A stretch of 64,000 nt of DNA from assembly GCA_031769625.1 (NCBI GenBank), contig JAUIMM010000721.1, forward strand, positions 1,169,001 through 1,233,000. Direction: 5' to 3'. Of the stretch, positions 9,000-21,419 are shown in pieces (position 1 is the first letter of the stretch; the number at the start of each line of letters is the position of its first letter). The translations under genes were made by a program, and so were the position numbers. The notes below the pieces were generated by a model that saw nothing but the letters and a program-made list of their open reading frames with translations, was not told the origin of the DNA and did no database searches. This stretch comes from Taudactylus pleione. Its lineage: Eukaryota; Chordata; Amphibia; Anura; Myobatrachidae.

Positions 9000-11330
9000 G
9001 GAGGGGTGATTAACATTGGAAATGATGGATAATGTCTCCCTTGTGACACGTGAACCTTCTAGGAATATATATGTAGTCCACCATGCTTAAATTATAAATA
9101 GTGGTGTGTTCAGCAAGAAATCCAGGAGTCTTACTAGGGAATGACTTGTAATTAGATATGCTTACATTGTTTGCCATATGTGGAATGGACAAAGCCTATT
9201 TAAAACTGTTGAATATCTGTACTAGATTGTCACTGAGACACCCGCATGTATGTGAACAATTTATGCTTTTTTCATCTAATCCAGGCAAAAAGATTTATTT
9301 TATTACAAAACTCACTGATAAGGACAGAAAACAGGTATAGAACAATCATGTGCAGTGTCCATACACAGCCAGGAGTCCCTCAGCAGCTCTCCGTTACCTG
9401 TACACAGCCAGGAGTCCCTCAGCAGCTCCATGTAGACCTGTACACAGCAAATTGCTGACATACAACTGCCAGGAACTTCGTTACGCGCTATTTTACTTAT
9501 TACCATAATGCAAAATGTTTTTTATGTTTCAGTGAGAGTTTGTAAGGTAAAATATTTATCATTGTAACAGTGAAGTTTTAGAAGACAGCGATGGAAACCC
9601 TCATTATTGCGCCTCATTACAGAGGTAAATATAATAGACTTCTTTCTGCTCTTGCCTCTAATGGTGGAGAAAAGTCACTGATATGATCATTTATGCAGAA
9701 AGGTCAGACCATTAATGTCCAGGAAGGAAATGCTCTCTCTCCCATACCAATGCCACATACGTTATTACCCAGGTAAGGATAGATGTATATAGTTAATTTG
9801 CCCATGTATAATACAGCATTACTGCTTTCTCATCCCTGGAAAGTTACTGCATGCTAATTTCTGCTGATGTATTTTATCTTGGAGAAATTTGTGTGCTTGG
9901 GAAAACTCCTCCTGGAACAACCCAAGAAGTTAAAGAGATCCCATGAAGCCAAAAGACTACAGTTAAGGCAGGAAACATGGAACATAGGATCTTAGTGGTA
10001 GATGGGACCTGCAAAAGATTTAGGCCCAGGATGCAGATTGTCTTTGTAGACAGGTAATTTGACATTTCTACAAGATTGAGAAATCAGTTAATATTCTTTT
10101 TATAGCTGCAGTCAGAACACATATACATACACACTATGTATCTTTATCCCATAAACAGAAATATTGCATAATTTTCACTTGACAGTTTATATCACTGCAA
10201 GCAATAGTGTATGCAAAAACTGTGACCATCCGTAAAGGTTTAATGTGCAGAGCACAAAAGTCATAGTCTATGCACAATAGTAAATATCTGTTTCCCATTA
10301 GGAGTTAGTGTTCCACACTTTTCATGGTCAGTATCAGCTGTGAGACAGTCCTGCTCAATGCCCCATATGCTTTCATATGAGTGACCCGAGGGTAACACCC
10401 ATGTTTTATAACCAAGTTTATTGGGAAAGCATGGAAGATGAGACTGACAGAAGAGTTTTAATTCCTATGACAGAGGCAATACTAGGGGGTTAGGTATTAT
10501 CAAGAAATTCAATTACGGCCAAAGTCATACACTTTTATTAAGTCTCACCCAAAAGACCATCAGTAGAGAAGCACTAAAGAAAATAAATAAAGCATTGAGA
10601 TAACAGTAATATTTGTTAGTCTGTATAAGAGTGTGTGCTGTAGGTAACAGATGTATCCACATACTGGACTGACAGACTACACACCCCTCACTATACCAGG
10701 AGATAACCAGGGCTGTTCTATGGCCATAATGGAGACATAAGCAGTAGCACAATGAGAAATAGATGTAGGATCAGGGTGTGAGGTGGAAGCTGAGGTAATC
10801 GGCTGCAGTGAACAATCATCAAATCTACCTGCAAACATTATATGCAGTTACTTCTGACAATGATCTGCTCACTGCATTGTTCCCGAGAGAGCTGCAATGT
10901 ATCTTACAGACCAGGTTTATTAGACTAAAGATACATTTTATCCATTTCTATGTTGTAATATTTATCCTGAAAACATCTTCCTTCCATACCAGGCAATTAG
11001 CCAACATGACCAAGCCAGGTGTGACTGACACTTAAGTCAGTATACAGGATCATTTACAAAAACACAATGTATATACTGTATAATAGTAACATATAGATCA
11101 CATCCCAGCAGTCAATGGAAATTGTTTTGGGGGTGGGGGTGGTAATAAGACTGGATTCCTCCTTGGAGGACTGCTTACTCAGAAATGAAACAGTTTTTAT
11201 GTAGAGTAATATGTAGCAAATCATCAGGTGACTGGATGGTAACCTGAATTAGATGTTACTCCCCCCTCAGTAATAGGTATTTCCCAGTAACAGGGTCTCT
11301 GGGTGACTTCACCTCCAGTCTCACTCTACA
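9000..11330. other. No gene recognised; small tandem duplication at 9361-9446
   Basis: No coding match, RNA gene or element end was recognised. A unit of about 40 bp beginning ACACAGCCAGGAGTCCCTC occurs twice in tandem at 9361-9446, plus a partial third start. The short open frames here look like chance. Confidence 0.5.
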
Positions 11331-11332
11331 GG

Positions 11333-11335
11333 ATA

Positions 11336-11406
<71 letters not shown>
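11333..11406. repeat. (TAA)n trinucleotide microsatellite
   Basis: About 24 uninterrupted TAA/ATA units. Translation gives only poly-Asn or poly-Ile, so the open frame across it is not a gene. Confidence 0.98.
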
Positions 11407-12310
11407 GTCTCACACCCCAGTAGTCACAGAGAACAGACACTATTACAGGTTAGAGGCTGGAAAAGATTTCCCTGTACAACTGAGATTTGTATTCATTACA
11501 TGAGGAACAGTGAAGTATTATCCTGGTGCTATTAGCCCCAGCATTACTGCTTCTCCCCTGAGCAGGTCTCCACCTCTCACTGATACATAGACTCCTACAA
11601 TTACAGTAGATCACATTCCCCCCCAGACAGACAATCTCTGCTCCCTCTCACACCAAACAAATAGCTGTTCCACCTCTACACCAGCCTTATATCCTCTCTC
11701 TCTTACCCCTCCCACTGATCACATGTGGTCTTCTAACAAATAGCTTTCTTACTACAGCACTAGCCACACCTGCCTAGGGATACACCTGAGCTCTGGCCCC
11801 TCCCCTTACTCAGTATCACTCCCTGGCACATATTAACCATTTCCTGGTGTGTTCTTCATGGAGAGAGCTATGATCTGATACAGTAAACCCTGGCTATATA
11901 ATATACTAGGGACAATGTTACATTACAGTCCAGGTTTTAAAGATATCCATGCTTGAGCAAAGATGAATTTATTAGCACCTCAGTCAATTTCAATTTAACC
12001 ATCTGGACTCTATCATGGATATTCTTGAAACCTGGACTGTAGTAGTGGAGTTTGGGAAACTGATTTAAAGAACCAGCCCTCATACAGTAAAAAGTAATAA
12101 GATATATTATAAGGTAAAGCTGCTGGTGTAATTAATTATAAGCGCAAATCATGATTTGATAAACTATACAGATTTTGGAACAAATTAATTCCTTAAACGA
12201 CAGTGGACCTGGCTAAGAGATGTTTTTCTAATGTCGTCATGTTCACAGCCACTGTCGCAATACTGGTTATGGGAATATGCAAATGCTAATCACAGTCATT
12301 CTGCTGTGCT
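11407..12310. other. No gene recognised apart from the small MITE at 11936-12039
   Basis: AT-moderate sequence with scattered C-rich text and no recognisable coding frame. Confidence 0.4.
11936..12039. mobile_element. 104-bp palindromic Tc1/mariner-type MITE
   Basis: Inverted ends CAGTCCAGGTTTTAAAGATA and CAGTCCAGGTTTCAAGAATA (complement of the right end) are flanked by TA on both sides (11934-11935 and 12040-12041). TA target duplication points to Tc1/mariner. No gene inside. Confidence 0.7.
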
Positions 12311-14240
12311 GCATGGAGCGATGTAGTGTATGAATGGTGAGATGCCCACTATCAGGCTGTGTGGTCTGTGTATTCACAATGCAGCGTATGACCGATGAGA
12401 TGCCCACTATCAGGCTGTGTGGTCTGTTTATTTATGATGCAGTGTATGACCGGTGAGATGCCCACTATCAGGCTGCGTGGTCTGTGTATTCACAATGCAG
12501 TATATGACAGGTGAGATGCCCACTATCAGGCTGTGTGGTCTGTGTATTCACAATGCAGTGTATGACCGGTGAGATGCCCACTATCAGGCTGTGTGGTCTG
12601 TGTATTCGTGATGCAGTGTATGACTGGTGAGATGCCCACTATCAGGCTGTGTGGTCTGTGTATTAGTGATGCAGTGTATGACCAGTGAGATGCCCACTAT
12701 CAGGCTGTGTGGTCTGTGTATTAGTGATGCAGTGTATGACTGGTGAGATGCCCACTATCAGGATGCGTGGTCTGTGTATTTACAATGCAGTGTATGACTG
12801 GTGAGATGCCCACTATCAGGCTGCGTGGTCTGTGTATTCGCTATGCAGTGTATGACCGGTGAGATGCCCACTATCAGGCTGTGTGGTCTGTGTATTCGTG
12901 ATGCAGGGTATGACCGGTGAGATGCCCACCTTCAGGCTGCGTGGTCTGTGTATTCACAATGCAGTGTATGACCGGTGAGATGCCCACTATCAGGCTGTGT
13001 GGTCTGTGTATTCACAATGCAGTGTATGACAGGTGAGATGCCCACTATCAGGCTGTGTGGTCTGTGTATTCGTGATGCAGTGTATGACTGGTGAGATGCC
13101 CACTATCAGGCTGAGTGGTCTGTGTATTAGTGATGCAGTGTATGACAGGTGAGATGCCCACTATCAGGCTGTGTGGTCTGTGTGTTAGTGATACAGTGTA
13201 TGACTGGTGAGATGCCCACTATCAGGATGCATGGTCTGTGTATTTACATTGCAGTGTATGACTGGTGAGATGCCCACTATCAGGCTGCGTGGTCTGTGAA
13301 TTAGTGATGCAGTGTATGACTGGTGAGATGCCCACTATCAGGATGCGTGGTCTGTGTATTTACAATGCAGTGTATGACCGGTGAGATGCCCACTATCAGG
13401 CTGTGTAATCTGTGTATTCACAATGCAGTGTATGACCGGTGAGATGCCCACTATCAGGCTGCGTGGTCTATGTATTTGCGATGCAGCGTATGACCGGTGA
13501 GATGCCCACTATCAGGCTGCGTGGTCTATGTATTTGCGATGCAGCGTATGACCGGTGAGATGCCCACTATCAGGCTGTGTGGTCTGTGTCTTCACAATGC
13601 AGTGTATGACAGGTGAGATGCCCACTTTCAGGCTGCGTGGTCTGTGTATTCACGATGCAGCGTATGACCGGTGAGATGCCCACTATCAGGCTGTGTAATC
13701 TGTGTATTAGCGATGCAGTGTATGACCGGTGAGATGCCCACTATCAGGCTGCGTGTTCTGTGTATTCGCTATGCAGTGTATGTTCGGTGAGATGCCCACT
13801 ATCAGGCTGCGTGGTCTGTGTATTCGCTATGCAGTGTATGTTTGGTGAGATGCCCACTATCAGGCTGTGTGGTCTGTGTATTTACAATGCAGTGTATGAC
13901 AGGTGAGATGCCCACTATCAGGCTGTGTGGTCTGTGTATTCGTGATGCAGTGTATGTTCGGTGAGATGCCCACTATCAGGCTGCGTGGTCTGTGTATTCG
14001 CTATGCAGTGTATGTTCGGTGAGATGCCCACTATCAGGCTGTGTGGTCTGTGTATTCGCGATGCAGTGTATGACTGGTGAGATGCCCACTATTAGGCTGT
14101 GTGGTCTGTGTATTTGCAATGCAGTGTATGACCGGTGAGATGCCCACTATCAGGCTGCATGGTCTGTGTATTCGCGATGCAGTGTATGACTGGTGAGATG
14201 CCCACTATCAGGCTGCGTGATCTGCGCATTCGCAATGGAG
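12310..14240 (+). repeat. 58-bp satellite, 33 copies in exact register
   Basis: The core GAGATGCCCACTATCAGG recurs with a constant 58-bp spacing. The first GATGCCCACT is at 12341 and the last at 14197, exactly 32 periods apart with no net indel. The rest of the unit (CTG(T/C)GTGGTCTGTGTATT, a variable triplet, ATGCAGTGTATGACCGGT) varies mainly by C/T and A/G changes, often at CpG sites. Units with the rare GGATG start plus TTTACA occur at 12747, 13211 and 13327. Units 12457-12747 resemble units 12921-13211 in order, suggesting duplication of a several-unit block at 464 bp (8 units). No conserved open frame. Confidence 0.97.
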
Positions 14241-14825
14241 ATTGTAAACACTCCAACATTGGCACAACATTGGTTGCACCACTGTCATTTCTGGTAGACC
14301 AGGGTCTACTCCAGCTTCTCTCCTCTAATCCATCTGAACATGGGCTCTGAATCAATTGACTTGCCATTGGGAGCTCAGCATCATACCCAGTCACCCTGCG
14401 ACACTCCTATATCATGCCCATGAAATGGCCCTTTTATTGCAATCACTTTAGGTCAACTCCCAGTCTCCACCCTGTTTGGCCCAGGAATCACAAACCCCTT
14501 TTCAAGTATTAGCTATACCACACACAATTGTGAACGCCATCAGACACAGGTTTACCTGTGGACAGTAAGGGATTCCTGGACTATTTGCACATGTGCAGTA
14601 ACTAGAGATGTACAGGCTCAGTTTTCTGATAACCGAACCCACCCAAACTTTCCTGATCTGAGTGAATCCATGCGGTGGCTCAGTTGTTCCCACCTTACTC
14701 AGATTCCAAATCGAGGCAAAATGTCATCATCCCGGAGTTGGATTCTCACAGGTTTTAGATTCTATATAAGTCCCTCCAGCAGTGAATTGGGTGAAATTTC
14801 ACACTGACTCCAGTCTAGGCTGATG
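14241..14825. other. No gene recognised
   Basis: Unique-looking sequence after the satellite. It contains text such as AACCGAACCCACCCAAACTT near 14630, typical of dispersed repeats, and a TATATAAG box near 14764. No open frame of interest. Confidence 0.4.
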
Positions 14826-15150
14826 TTTCCAGTGGTGCTGTGTCTATATTCTCCCCTCCAGTGGCTGCTGCTGTGCTATGTCCACTACAGTTCCTGTGTC
14901 CAGTGACTGCTATGTCCATCCTCTCCTTGTGTCCAGTGGCTGCTGTGCTATGTCCATCCTCTCCACCTACAGTGGATGCTGCTGTGCTGTGTCCACTCCA
15001 GTCCAAATGTCCAGTGGCTGCTGCTGTGTCCATCCTCTAAGCCTCCAGTGGCTGCTGCTGTGTCCATCCTCTCCACCTCCAGAGGCTGCTGTGCTGTGTC
15101 CATCCACTACATGTGTCCAGTGGCTACTGTTCTATGTCCATCCATTCCCC
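14826..15150 (+). repeat. Degenerate minisatellite with CCAGTGGCTGCTG core
   Basis: A unit of roughly 30-60 bp built from CCAGTGGCTGCTG(CTG)TG and TGTCCATCCTCTCC is repeated about eight times with irregular spacing. Open frames in several phases on both strands arise from the repeat and are not genes. Confidence 0.8.
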
Positions 15151-15404
15151 TTAGTGTTATTCAATGTTAATATTGGTCGAGGTAGATTTACAGTACAGGC
15201 AGATAGCAAATCATTGTTTATTATTTGTATAGTGCAGGAATTATTATAGTATTATTATTCTAACTATCACACAGTGGTGATACACTGTGACTCAGCAGTC
15301 CATACCCCATTGCAATATAAACAGTGTGAATCCACAGTCATTATTTGTGTAAAAAGTTATAAAACAATGAATAAGCTAAAAACCTGAGTGTTCTATCCCC
15401 CACG

Positions 15405-16140
15405 CATTTTAATTCATGTAAATATAAGCGATGTGACTGCACACAGTATCAGCTGAGCCATGAACTTAAAAAAGTTGAAAAAAAATGATTTCTACTATTG
15501 CTGTTTGTACTATGTCAGTGCGCTGTCCTGCAATGCATTTTGTTCACATACATATAATCCCTGTGACTGCATGCAGTGTCATCTGAGCTGCGAATTTAAA
15601 AAAGTGGAAAGAAAATAACTCCATTGCTGTTTTTTTGTACTATAGTACATCTGTGCACTGTCCTCAGTGTGTATTGTTCACGTACATACAAATGTAGCCA
15701 GCCTCATCATTGCTGTGCACACGCATCATGACAAAGCTTAGAAATTGCCAGGCTGCGAGCACTTACAGCCGACGATTACCCTATTGAAGTCTATTGTGTG
15801 CGCATGCATACAAATGTGCACACCATAGATGAGAGCATGCTAGTCATGCATCCATGTCGCAATGCACTTGCATTGCAACATAGATGAGCATGGCTACATC
15901 TGTATAAGCGATGTGGCTGCAAGCAGTGTCAGTTGAGCTGCGATATTAAAATAGTTGAATAAAATAATTCTTTTGTTGTTTGTACTACATCTGTGTGCTG
16001 TACCCCAGGGTGTTTTGTTCACATACATATAAGCACTGGGAAAGCATGCAGTGTCAGCTGAGCTGTAAATATAAAAATGTGGAAAAAAATATTTATTTAT
16101 TTTCTATTGATGTTTGTATTATGTCTGTATATTCTTTGAT
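15405..16140 (+). repeat. Four diverged copies of a ~125-bp tandem repeat, split by a MITE
   Basis: Copies start near 15415, 15547, 15900 and 16022. Each has (T)ATAAGCGATGTG-like text, CATGCAGTGTCA(G/T)CTGAGCTG, a TTAAAAAAGTGGAAA tract, GCTGTTTGTACTA and a final GTTCACATACATA. The second and third copies are separated by the small element at 15693-15898. They precede the hAT transposase remnant and may be its subterminal repeats. Confidence 0.75.
15693..15898. mobile_element. Small MITE interrupting the tandem repeat
   Basis: The ends are inverted: TGTAGCCAGCCTCATC at left, complement of TGTAGCCATGCTCATC at right. The element sits exactly where the ~125-bp repeat is broken (flanks ACATA and TATAAGCG, matching the uninterrupted ACATATAA junction). 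About 206 bp with no gene. Confidence 0.65.
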
Positions 16141-16339
16141 AACTCAAAAATATGTATAATGTTCATTTGAGAGAGGAGCAGAAGCAGCAGCCAAATGCTA
16201 GCACTGCAGCTGCTGCCATCAGTCATCATGACGTACCTGATACTAGTTCTTCAACATCATCTACTAAAGCGTCAGGGTATCTGAAATAAAAAAATCAATA
16301 TTTTACAGTGTTAAAGAAAAAAGCACCTCTACTAATGAG

Positions 16340-17110
16340 AAAGTTTATTGCAAAAAAAATCTAAAATTGCCAAGATGCCATTCACTGCACACAGTTGCAC
16401 GGAAAGGCTCAGACCTTGGCCTTTATTTATGAGTGATGATTCTGCAACTGCTGTCAGTGAGGCATCTTCTTCTGTCTCTCATGATGACAATGCAAGTCCT
16501 TCTCACTCAGAGTGTAGAAGAGGTTTCAAAAAAATAAAACGGGAAAATCAGTGCATAAAAAAGTAAAACCACTAATGCAGTAGAACAAACTATGTGTTGA
16601 GAAATGTCACAAATCCCTGAGGAGATTCTAAGTGTGTCTGCGAGTGCCACAGTATGTGTAAGTCTGAACTTTCTGAACTTGCAGAGAAGCCTCCTTCCTC
16701 AATTTCTGCACCTCTGCCAATGTGGGGATAAGAAGCACGAGTCAAGAAGTTGCTGACCTACACATTGAGGATGCCACTGTAGAAGTGCAACAGAATGAGG
16801 GGGGATGTTTGTGTAGCTGACACAGGAGCTAATGAGGATGTTGATGATGAGGATGTTGATAAGGATGTTCCTTGTGTAAGTGAGGCACCAGTGGAAGCAG
16901 TTCTTGCCTGTGATAAGAAGGCCTTGGCATAAGAGGAAAAAATTCTATAGCAAGATATGGCAGATGGAAGATCCCAAAATGTATACTCTATATCTTCAAA
17001 CAAAATAAGTCAACCTTTAAGTCAATCTCAAAATAAACTGTAAAAAATGTGGTTCCATACTTACAATTTCCCAAAAGCCTTCAACAAGACAAGCCAACAA
17101 CGATAGAAAA
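16340..17110 (+). pseudogene. Possible N-terminal region of the hAT/ZBED-like gene
   Basis: An open frame at 16348-16566 reads a short basic and serine-rich protein (TAVSEASSSVSHDDNASPS, ending in a lysine-rich tail). Broken frames follow to about 17110 with acidic and serine-rich text. It has no domain I can name. It lies between the tandem repeats and the BED finger of the transposase remnant, so an N-terminal linker of that gene is a reasonable guess only. Confidence 0.3.
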
Positions 17111-17780
17111 ACAAGTTTCTCACCTATGGCCACAAGTTGATCCACGTACCCCTCTCTCTACATCTTCCTTCCTTCTTCATGTGTCGATGGTGGGTTGATC
17201 TTGGTGACAGACCTCCATATGATACAGCAATGATCAGAAAAATGAGTAAGTCTCTTTGAATATTTATTGAGCAGTATACACAGAGCTGGCAAAATAATAT
17301 TATTGCCAACTGACCATAGATTGATTGTACAAGAATTATATACCAAATATGATTTTACACATAAACCAATCAAATCATACTCCACTAAAGGTGCATGACC
17401 AATCAAATAGTTATTTTACTCCCCTATTGGAAGAAATCCAATCTTATCATTATAGTCACTTAGTGCTAAAGCATATGATTATGAGGTATACATTAAAAAG
17501 ACCATTTAACATTTGTACAGACTTCATTGTTCCTTATATTTCTGGTAAATGGCTCACCACATCTTGGTTTCTGAGCCATACATAGCAAGATATAGCCTGC
17601 AGCTGGATATACTTCCTTAAATCTTGCAAAGTAGCATCAAAATAAAATTTGAGCACATATAAGCAAATTCATTATATTAAATACATAGTTATAAAATACA
17701 ATAGCAATGGTTTCATCCAGCAACCATGTTGTTTTCAACCAGCCATATCAACCTCTTAACTGTGGAATTATTTTTACCCA
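17110..17780. other. Intervening sequence of unknown nature inside the hAT region
   Basis: This AT-rich stretch separates the N-terminal remnant from the BED finger. No coding match, no element ends found. It may be an insertion or an intron. Confidence 0.3.
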
Positions 17781-17783
17781 AAG

Positions 17784-19905
17784 TTGAACAACAATTGTCT
17801 TGCCATCTGTAGCATTTTTAAAGTCACAGTAAGCAGAGGTAAGGGCTTAAACCATCTAGGAACCTCCTTCCTGTTACATCATTCACAGTGCGTGCATGAA
17901 AAGCTTTTGTCAAAATCAGAAACTTATGCTAAAAAAGTAACAACAAGCAGCCCAGTGTCAGCTAACTTCCTTCTCTCTGCTAGATCCAAGCACCTGCCAT
18001 CTCCACCACTGACACCTTCATCATCTTTATCCTCCATCATGGTTGGAAATAGTCCTGCACTAGTCCCTAATTTGATAAGTCTAAATGAGTCGTCCCTTAT
18101 CCAGGATTCCTCAGAAGAATCCTTGAGTGCTAGGCCTGCTGCTGCTACTGGGGGTGGATCTTCATTCCAGAAGGGGACCAAGAAGACTACTAATAGTAGT
18201 AGTTTAAATAAATAATTCACTGTAAAACATTCCTTTAATAGAGGAAGCAAGTATAACAGCTGTCACCCAGTTGCACAGTGGATCGCTGACGCCATAACAT
18301 ATAGGCTGGTATCAGATGTGCACCCAATATCCACCATTAATGCAGTGGGTTTTAGAAAGTTATTTGAGGTCATGTGTCCCCACTACCAAATCCCATCTAG
18401 ATTCCACTTCACTAGAAAAGCAATTCCCAGCTTGTACAGGAACATAAAAAAAATGTGTTTAGTGGTCTCCAAAATGCCATTGTACCAACTGACCACTTAA
18501 CCACAGATACAGTATGTAGACAAGCAGAATAGGGCAAACTAAAGATTTCATGACTGTGACAGCCCAGTGGATGGGTGTATTGCCTTCAGCAGCAGCAACT
18601 TACAAATGCCAGCTCATTTAGAGGCAGGCTACACTCTGTATCACCAGTTTCACTAAAAAGGAATATCAGTGCTAATCTCTTAAAAAACTCAGGGAAGACA
18701 TTGCAAAATGGACTCTTCTCAGGATTTGTGGTTTCTGACAACATCACAAAAATTGTGAGAGCATTGCAGCTAAGTGATTTTGAACATGCCTCTTGTTTTG
18801 CTCACACAATCAATTTGCTTGTACAGAATTTTTAGAAAAATGACAGGGCCATTCAGGAGATGCAGTAAGTGACCTGAAATCACTGGGACATTTTGGCATT
18901 CAGCAACTGCATGTAGAATATTGCAGCACCTGCAAGAACTGTTTAATTTGCCCTGCCATCAGCTAAAGCAAGAGGCAGTAATAAGATGGAATTCCACCCT
19001 TTATATGCTCCAGCAAAAAGCCATCCAAAGCTACACAGCAAACTATGACATAGGAAGAGGAGGGGAAATGTACCTTAATCAAGCTCAGTGGAGAATACTT
19101 TCCGCATTGTGCAAGGTGCTGAAACCATTCGAAGTTGTCATTTGTTAAGTGAGTTTAGACACTGCCAGCTTGGGTCAGTTGTTTCCTCTAATTATACTTT
19201 TGGAAAAGCAGCTTAAGTAACTGAAGGAGGAGTTGAAACAAAGTAAATCTGCTATGTCAGACTTGTAGATCAAGTCCTTTATTTGCTTCGCCAGCATCCA
19301 GCATCTTAAAATTGGATCAATACATTTTGGTGACTGTGCTTGCTCCTAGGTTTAAGTCATATGTTTTGTCTTTCTTTCCAATGGACACATATCTAAAGAG
19401 ATGTAAAGAGCTGTTGGTGAGCACATTGTCAGCTCAAGTGACAAATGACACAGCAATGTCTTCTCCTTTAGTTTCTCTGGCAACTGCGTCTGCCAGAAAA
19501 AAACTAATCTTTCCTAAGAGACCCACTGCTGATGCAGATGAATCAACACAACATTTAGACATCTGGTTAGGTCAAAAAGAATTGCCACAAATTTGTGACA
19601 CATTCCCCTCTACTGCGAATCCATATGATACGGTCACCATTCAAAGAATGTTTGAAGATTATTTTAATGACAGCATCCAAATAGGCATGTGAGACTGTTT
19701 GACTACTGGTAGGAAAAAAAAGCAATTTGGAGGCCCATGCATAAACTGGATTTGCTTTACTTAAGCTGCCCATCCTCAAGAGTTTTCAACATAGCTGGGA
19801 ACCTTGTCTGTGATCAGCGTAGGAGGCTACTTCCTCAAAATGTGGAAAAGATGATATTCATGAAAATGAACAACAAATTCCATGAGGAAGACCTTTACTA
19901 GTAAT
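17784..19905 (+). pseudogene. hAT transposase with BED zinc finger (ZBED-like), broken
   Basis: hAT transposases cut and paste DNA. Here 17790-17915 reads a degraded BED finger (VTVSRGKGLNHLGTSFLLHH, with Cys before and paired His). A serine/proline-rich linker follows (17940-18215). The catalytic region begins near 18300 with ISTINAVGFRKLFE and IPSRFHFTRKAIPSLY. Later comes VSDNITKIVRAL and ASCFAHTINLLVQNF at 18725-18835, the conserved SCxAHxLNLxV segment. The C-terminal hATC dimerisation domain lies near 19620-19870, ending in a block read as NVEKMIFMKMN. Many stops and shifts separate the open pieces 17784-18215, 18318-18500, 18575-18835, 18921-19148 and 19312-19692. Architecture resembles ZBED4-like hAT elements. 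Confidence 0.85.
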
Positions 19906-20289
19906 TAAGTCCAGAGGTACCTATAATGCGTGATTCCAGTGAATAAGATTTAATATTAAGTGAAGAAGATGATGTACACACTAATGATGAGGGTGAGGAT
20001 GATAAGGGTGATTAAATCTTGCCTCTGTAGAGCAAGTTTGTACATAGAGATCATTGCCAGCTGCCTATTGGTAGCTTGTTTTGTGGGGGCCCAAACAAAC
20101 CAATCACTTCAGCCACAAGTGCCAGTCCTTGTTGCTGAAGTGATAGGTTTGTTAAACTGTGCATGTCCTGTTTAATACACTATTGCCCATGGACAATTCC
20201 ATCTTGCACCTCTTTTCTTTGCATTATGCAGTGTTTGGGGCATTGCTAACTGTCTTTGCAAAGTTGGCATAGACAACCAACATTTTATT

Positions 20290-21400
20290 TTTAATATTTT
20301 CTTATACTTCCATCCTGCCACTGCAGTGCCATTCTGTTTCCTAGATATGCCATGTTGGAAGCTAAACTACCACAGCAGCTGAAATCTTCTACATGCGGTT
20401 GATGAATGCAGAAAATGTCTTCTGCCCTTAGACAGCATCCCCTTTAATTAAAAAAAATATGAACCAGTTGATTTTGTAGGTAAAAATTGGGACATGTTCA
20501 CCCAGTTGTAATAATCAAATAATCAATCAATCAACATATATTGAGATTTTGGATGCTTGATTTTTAACAATCCTTTCCACTTACATGATCTGATTTTTTT
20601 ATAATTATTATAATAACTGCTCTCCTTTACTCCCTCATAAATTTGCTTCAGCATCCAATAAATTTACTACTAATCAATCCTTCCTTATTTTCCCTGCTTT
20701 CAGTTACATACATACTCCATCTCCCTTGGGCCTCTGATCTAGTTTTTGATTAATGAAAACATTCTTAGGTTCTTTCTATGGAATCATATAGTTCACTAAA
20801 CTGCTATCCTGACTGCCACTGCAGTGCCATTCTCTTTTTTAGACATGCCATGTTGGATGTTGAACTGCCAAGTATTTGTGCTGCCCCTTTTTTAACCATA
20901 AAAGAAAACATTGTAATAGCCAAGGATTCTTTAGACGGGTTGACAAGAGGTCAGGAAAAGTAATTTTTGCATCACAGAGCTAGTAAACTCCAAATCAGCT
21001 TATCTTACATGAACAAATGACATATATCAAATTATTTAGAAGGCTGATTCGCTGTCCATACTACCTTGCCCACCCTCTTTCTTTTAAATTTGCTTCAGAA
21101 TCCAATACTTAATTTAAATTTACTACGAATCAATCCTTCTTTATTTTCCCTGCTTTCAATTACATACATACTCCATCTCCCTTGGGCCTCTGATCTAGTT
21201 CTTGATTAATTAAATGTTCTTTCTATGGGGTTGTATAGGTAATTAAACTGCCATCCTGTCTGCCACTGCAGTGCCATTCTCTTTCCTGTTGGAAACTGCC
21301 ACAGCCATTGAAGTCTTTGAAATGTGGTTGATGAATGCAGAAAATGTCCAGATTTTTCAGCCCACAGACAGCATCCTGTGCTACTGGCTGTAACCTGCCC
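20290..21400 (+). repeat. ~450-bp tandem direct repeat downstream of the hAT gene
   Basis: The block with CTGCCACTGCAGTGCCATTC occurs near 20315, 20812 and 21258. A second block with CATACTCCATCTCCCTTGGG occurs near 20710 and 21168. The spacing is about 450 bp, so the region is two to three diverged tandem copies. It follows the transposase directly and may be subterminal sequence of that element. Short open frames (20778-20963, 21206-21514) fall within it and are not conserved genes. Confidence 0.75.
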
Positions 21401-21419
21401 CATGCAAGCAGTGATATAT

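Noticed and set aside
11303..11503. Poly-asparagine protein
   Set aside because: Translation of the (TAA)n microsatellite.
12310..14240. CRISPR-like regular repeat array
   Set aside because: The repeat unit is continuous with no unique spacers, the variable part is the same sequence with point changes, and the context is vertebrate. It is a satellite.
14840..15249. Open frames with repeated Val/Ala/Cys-rich segments
   Set aside because: Generated by the CCAGTGGCTGCTG minisatellite on both strands.
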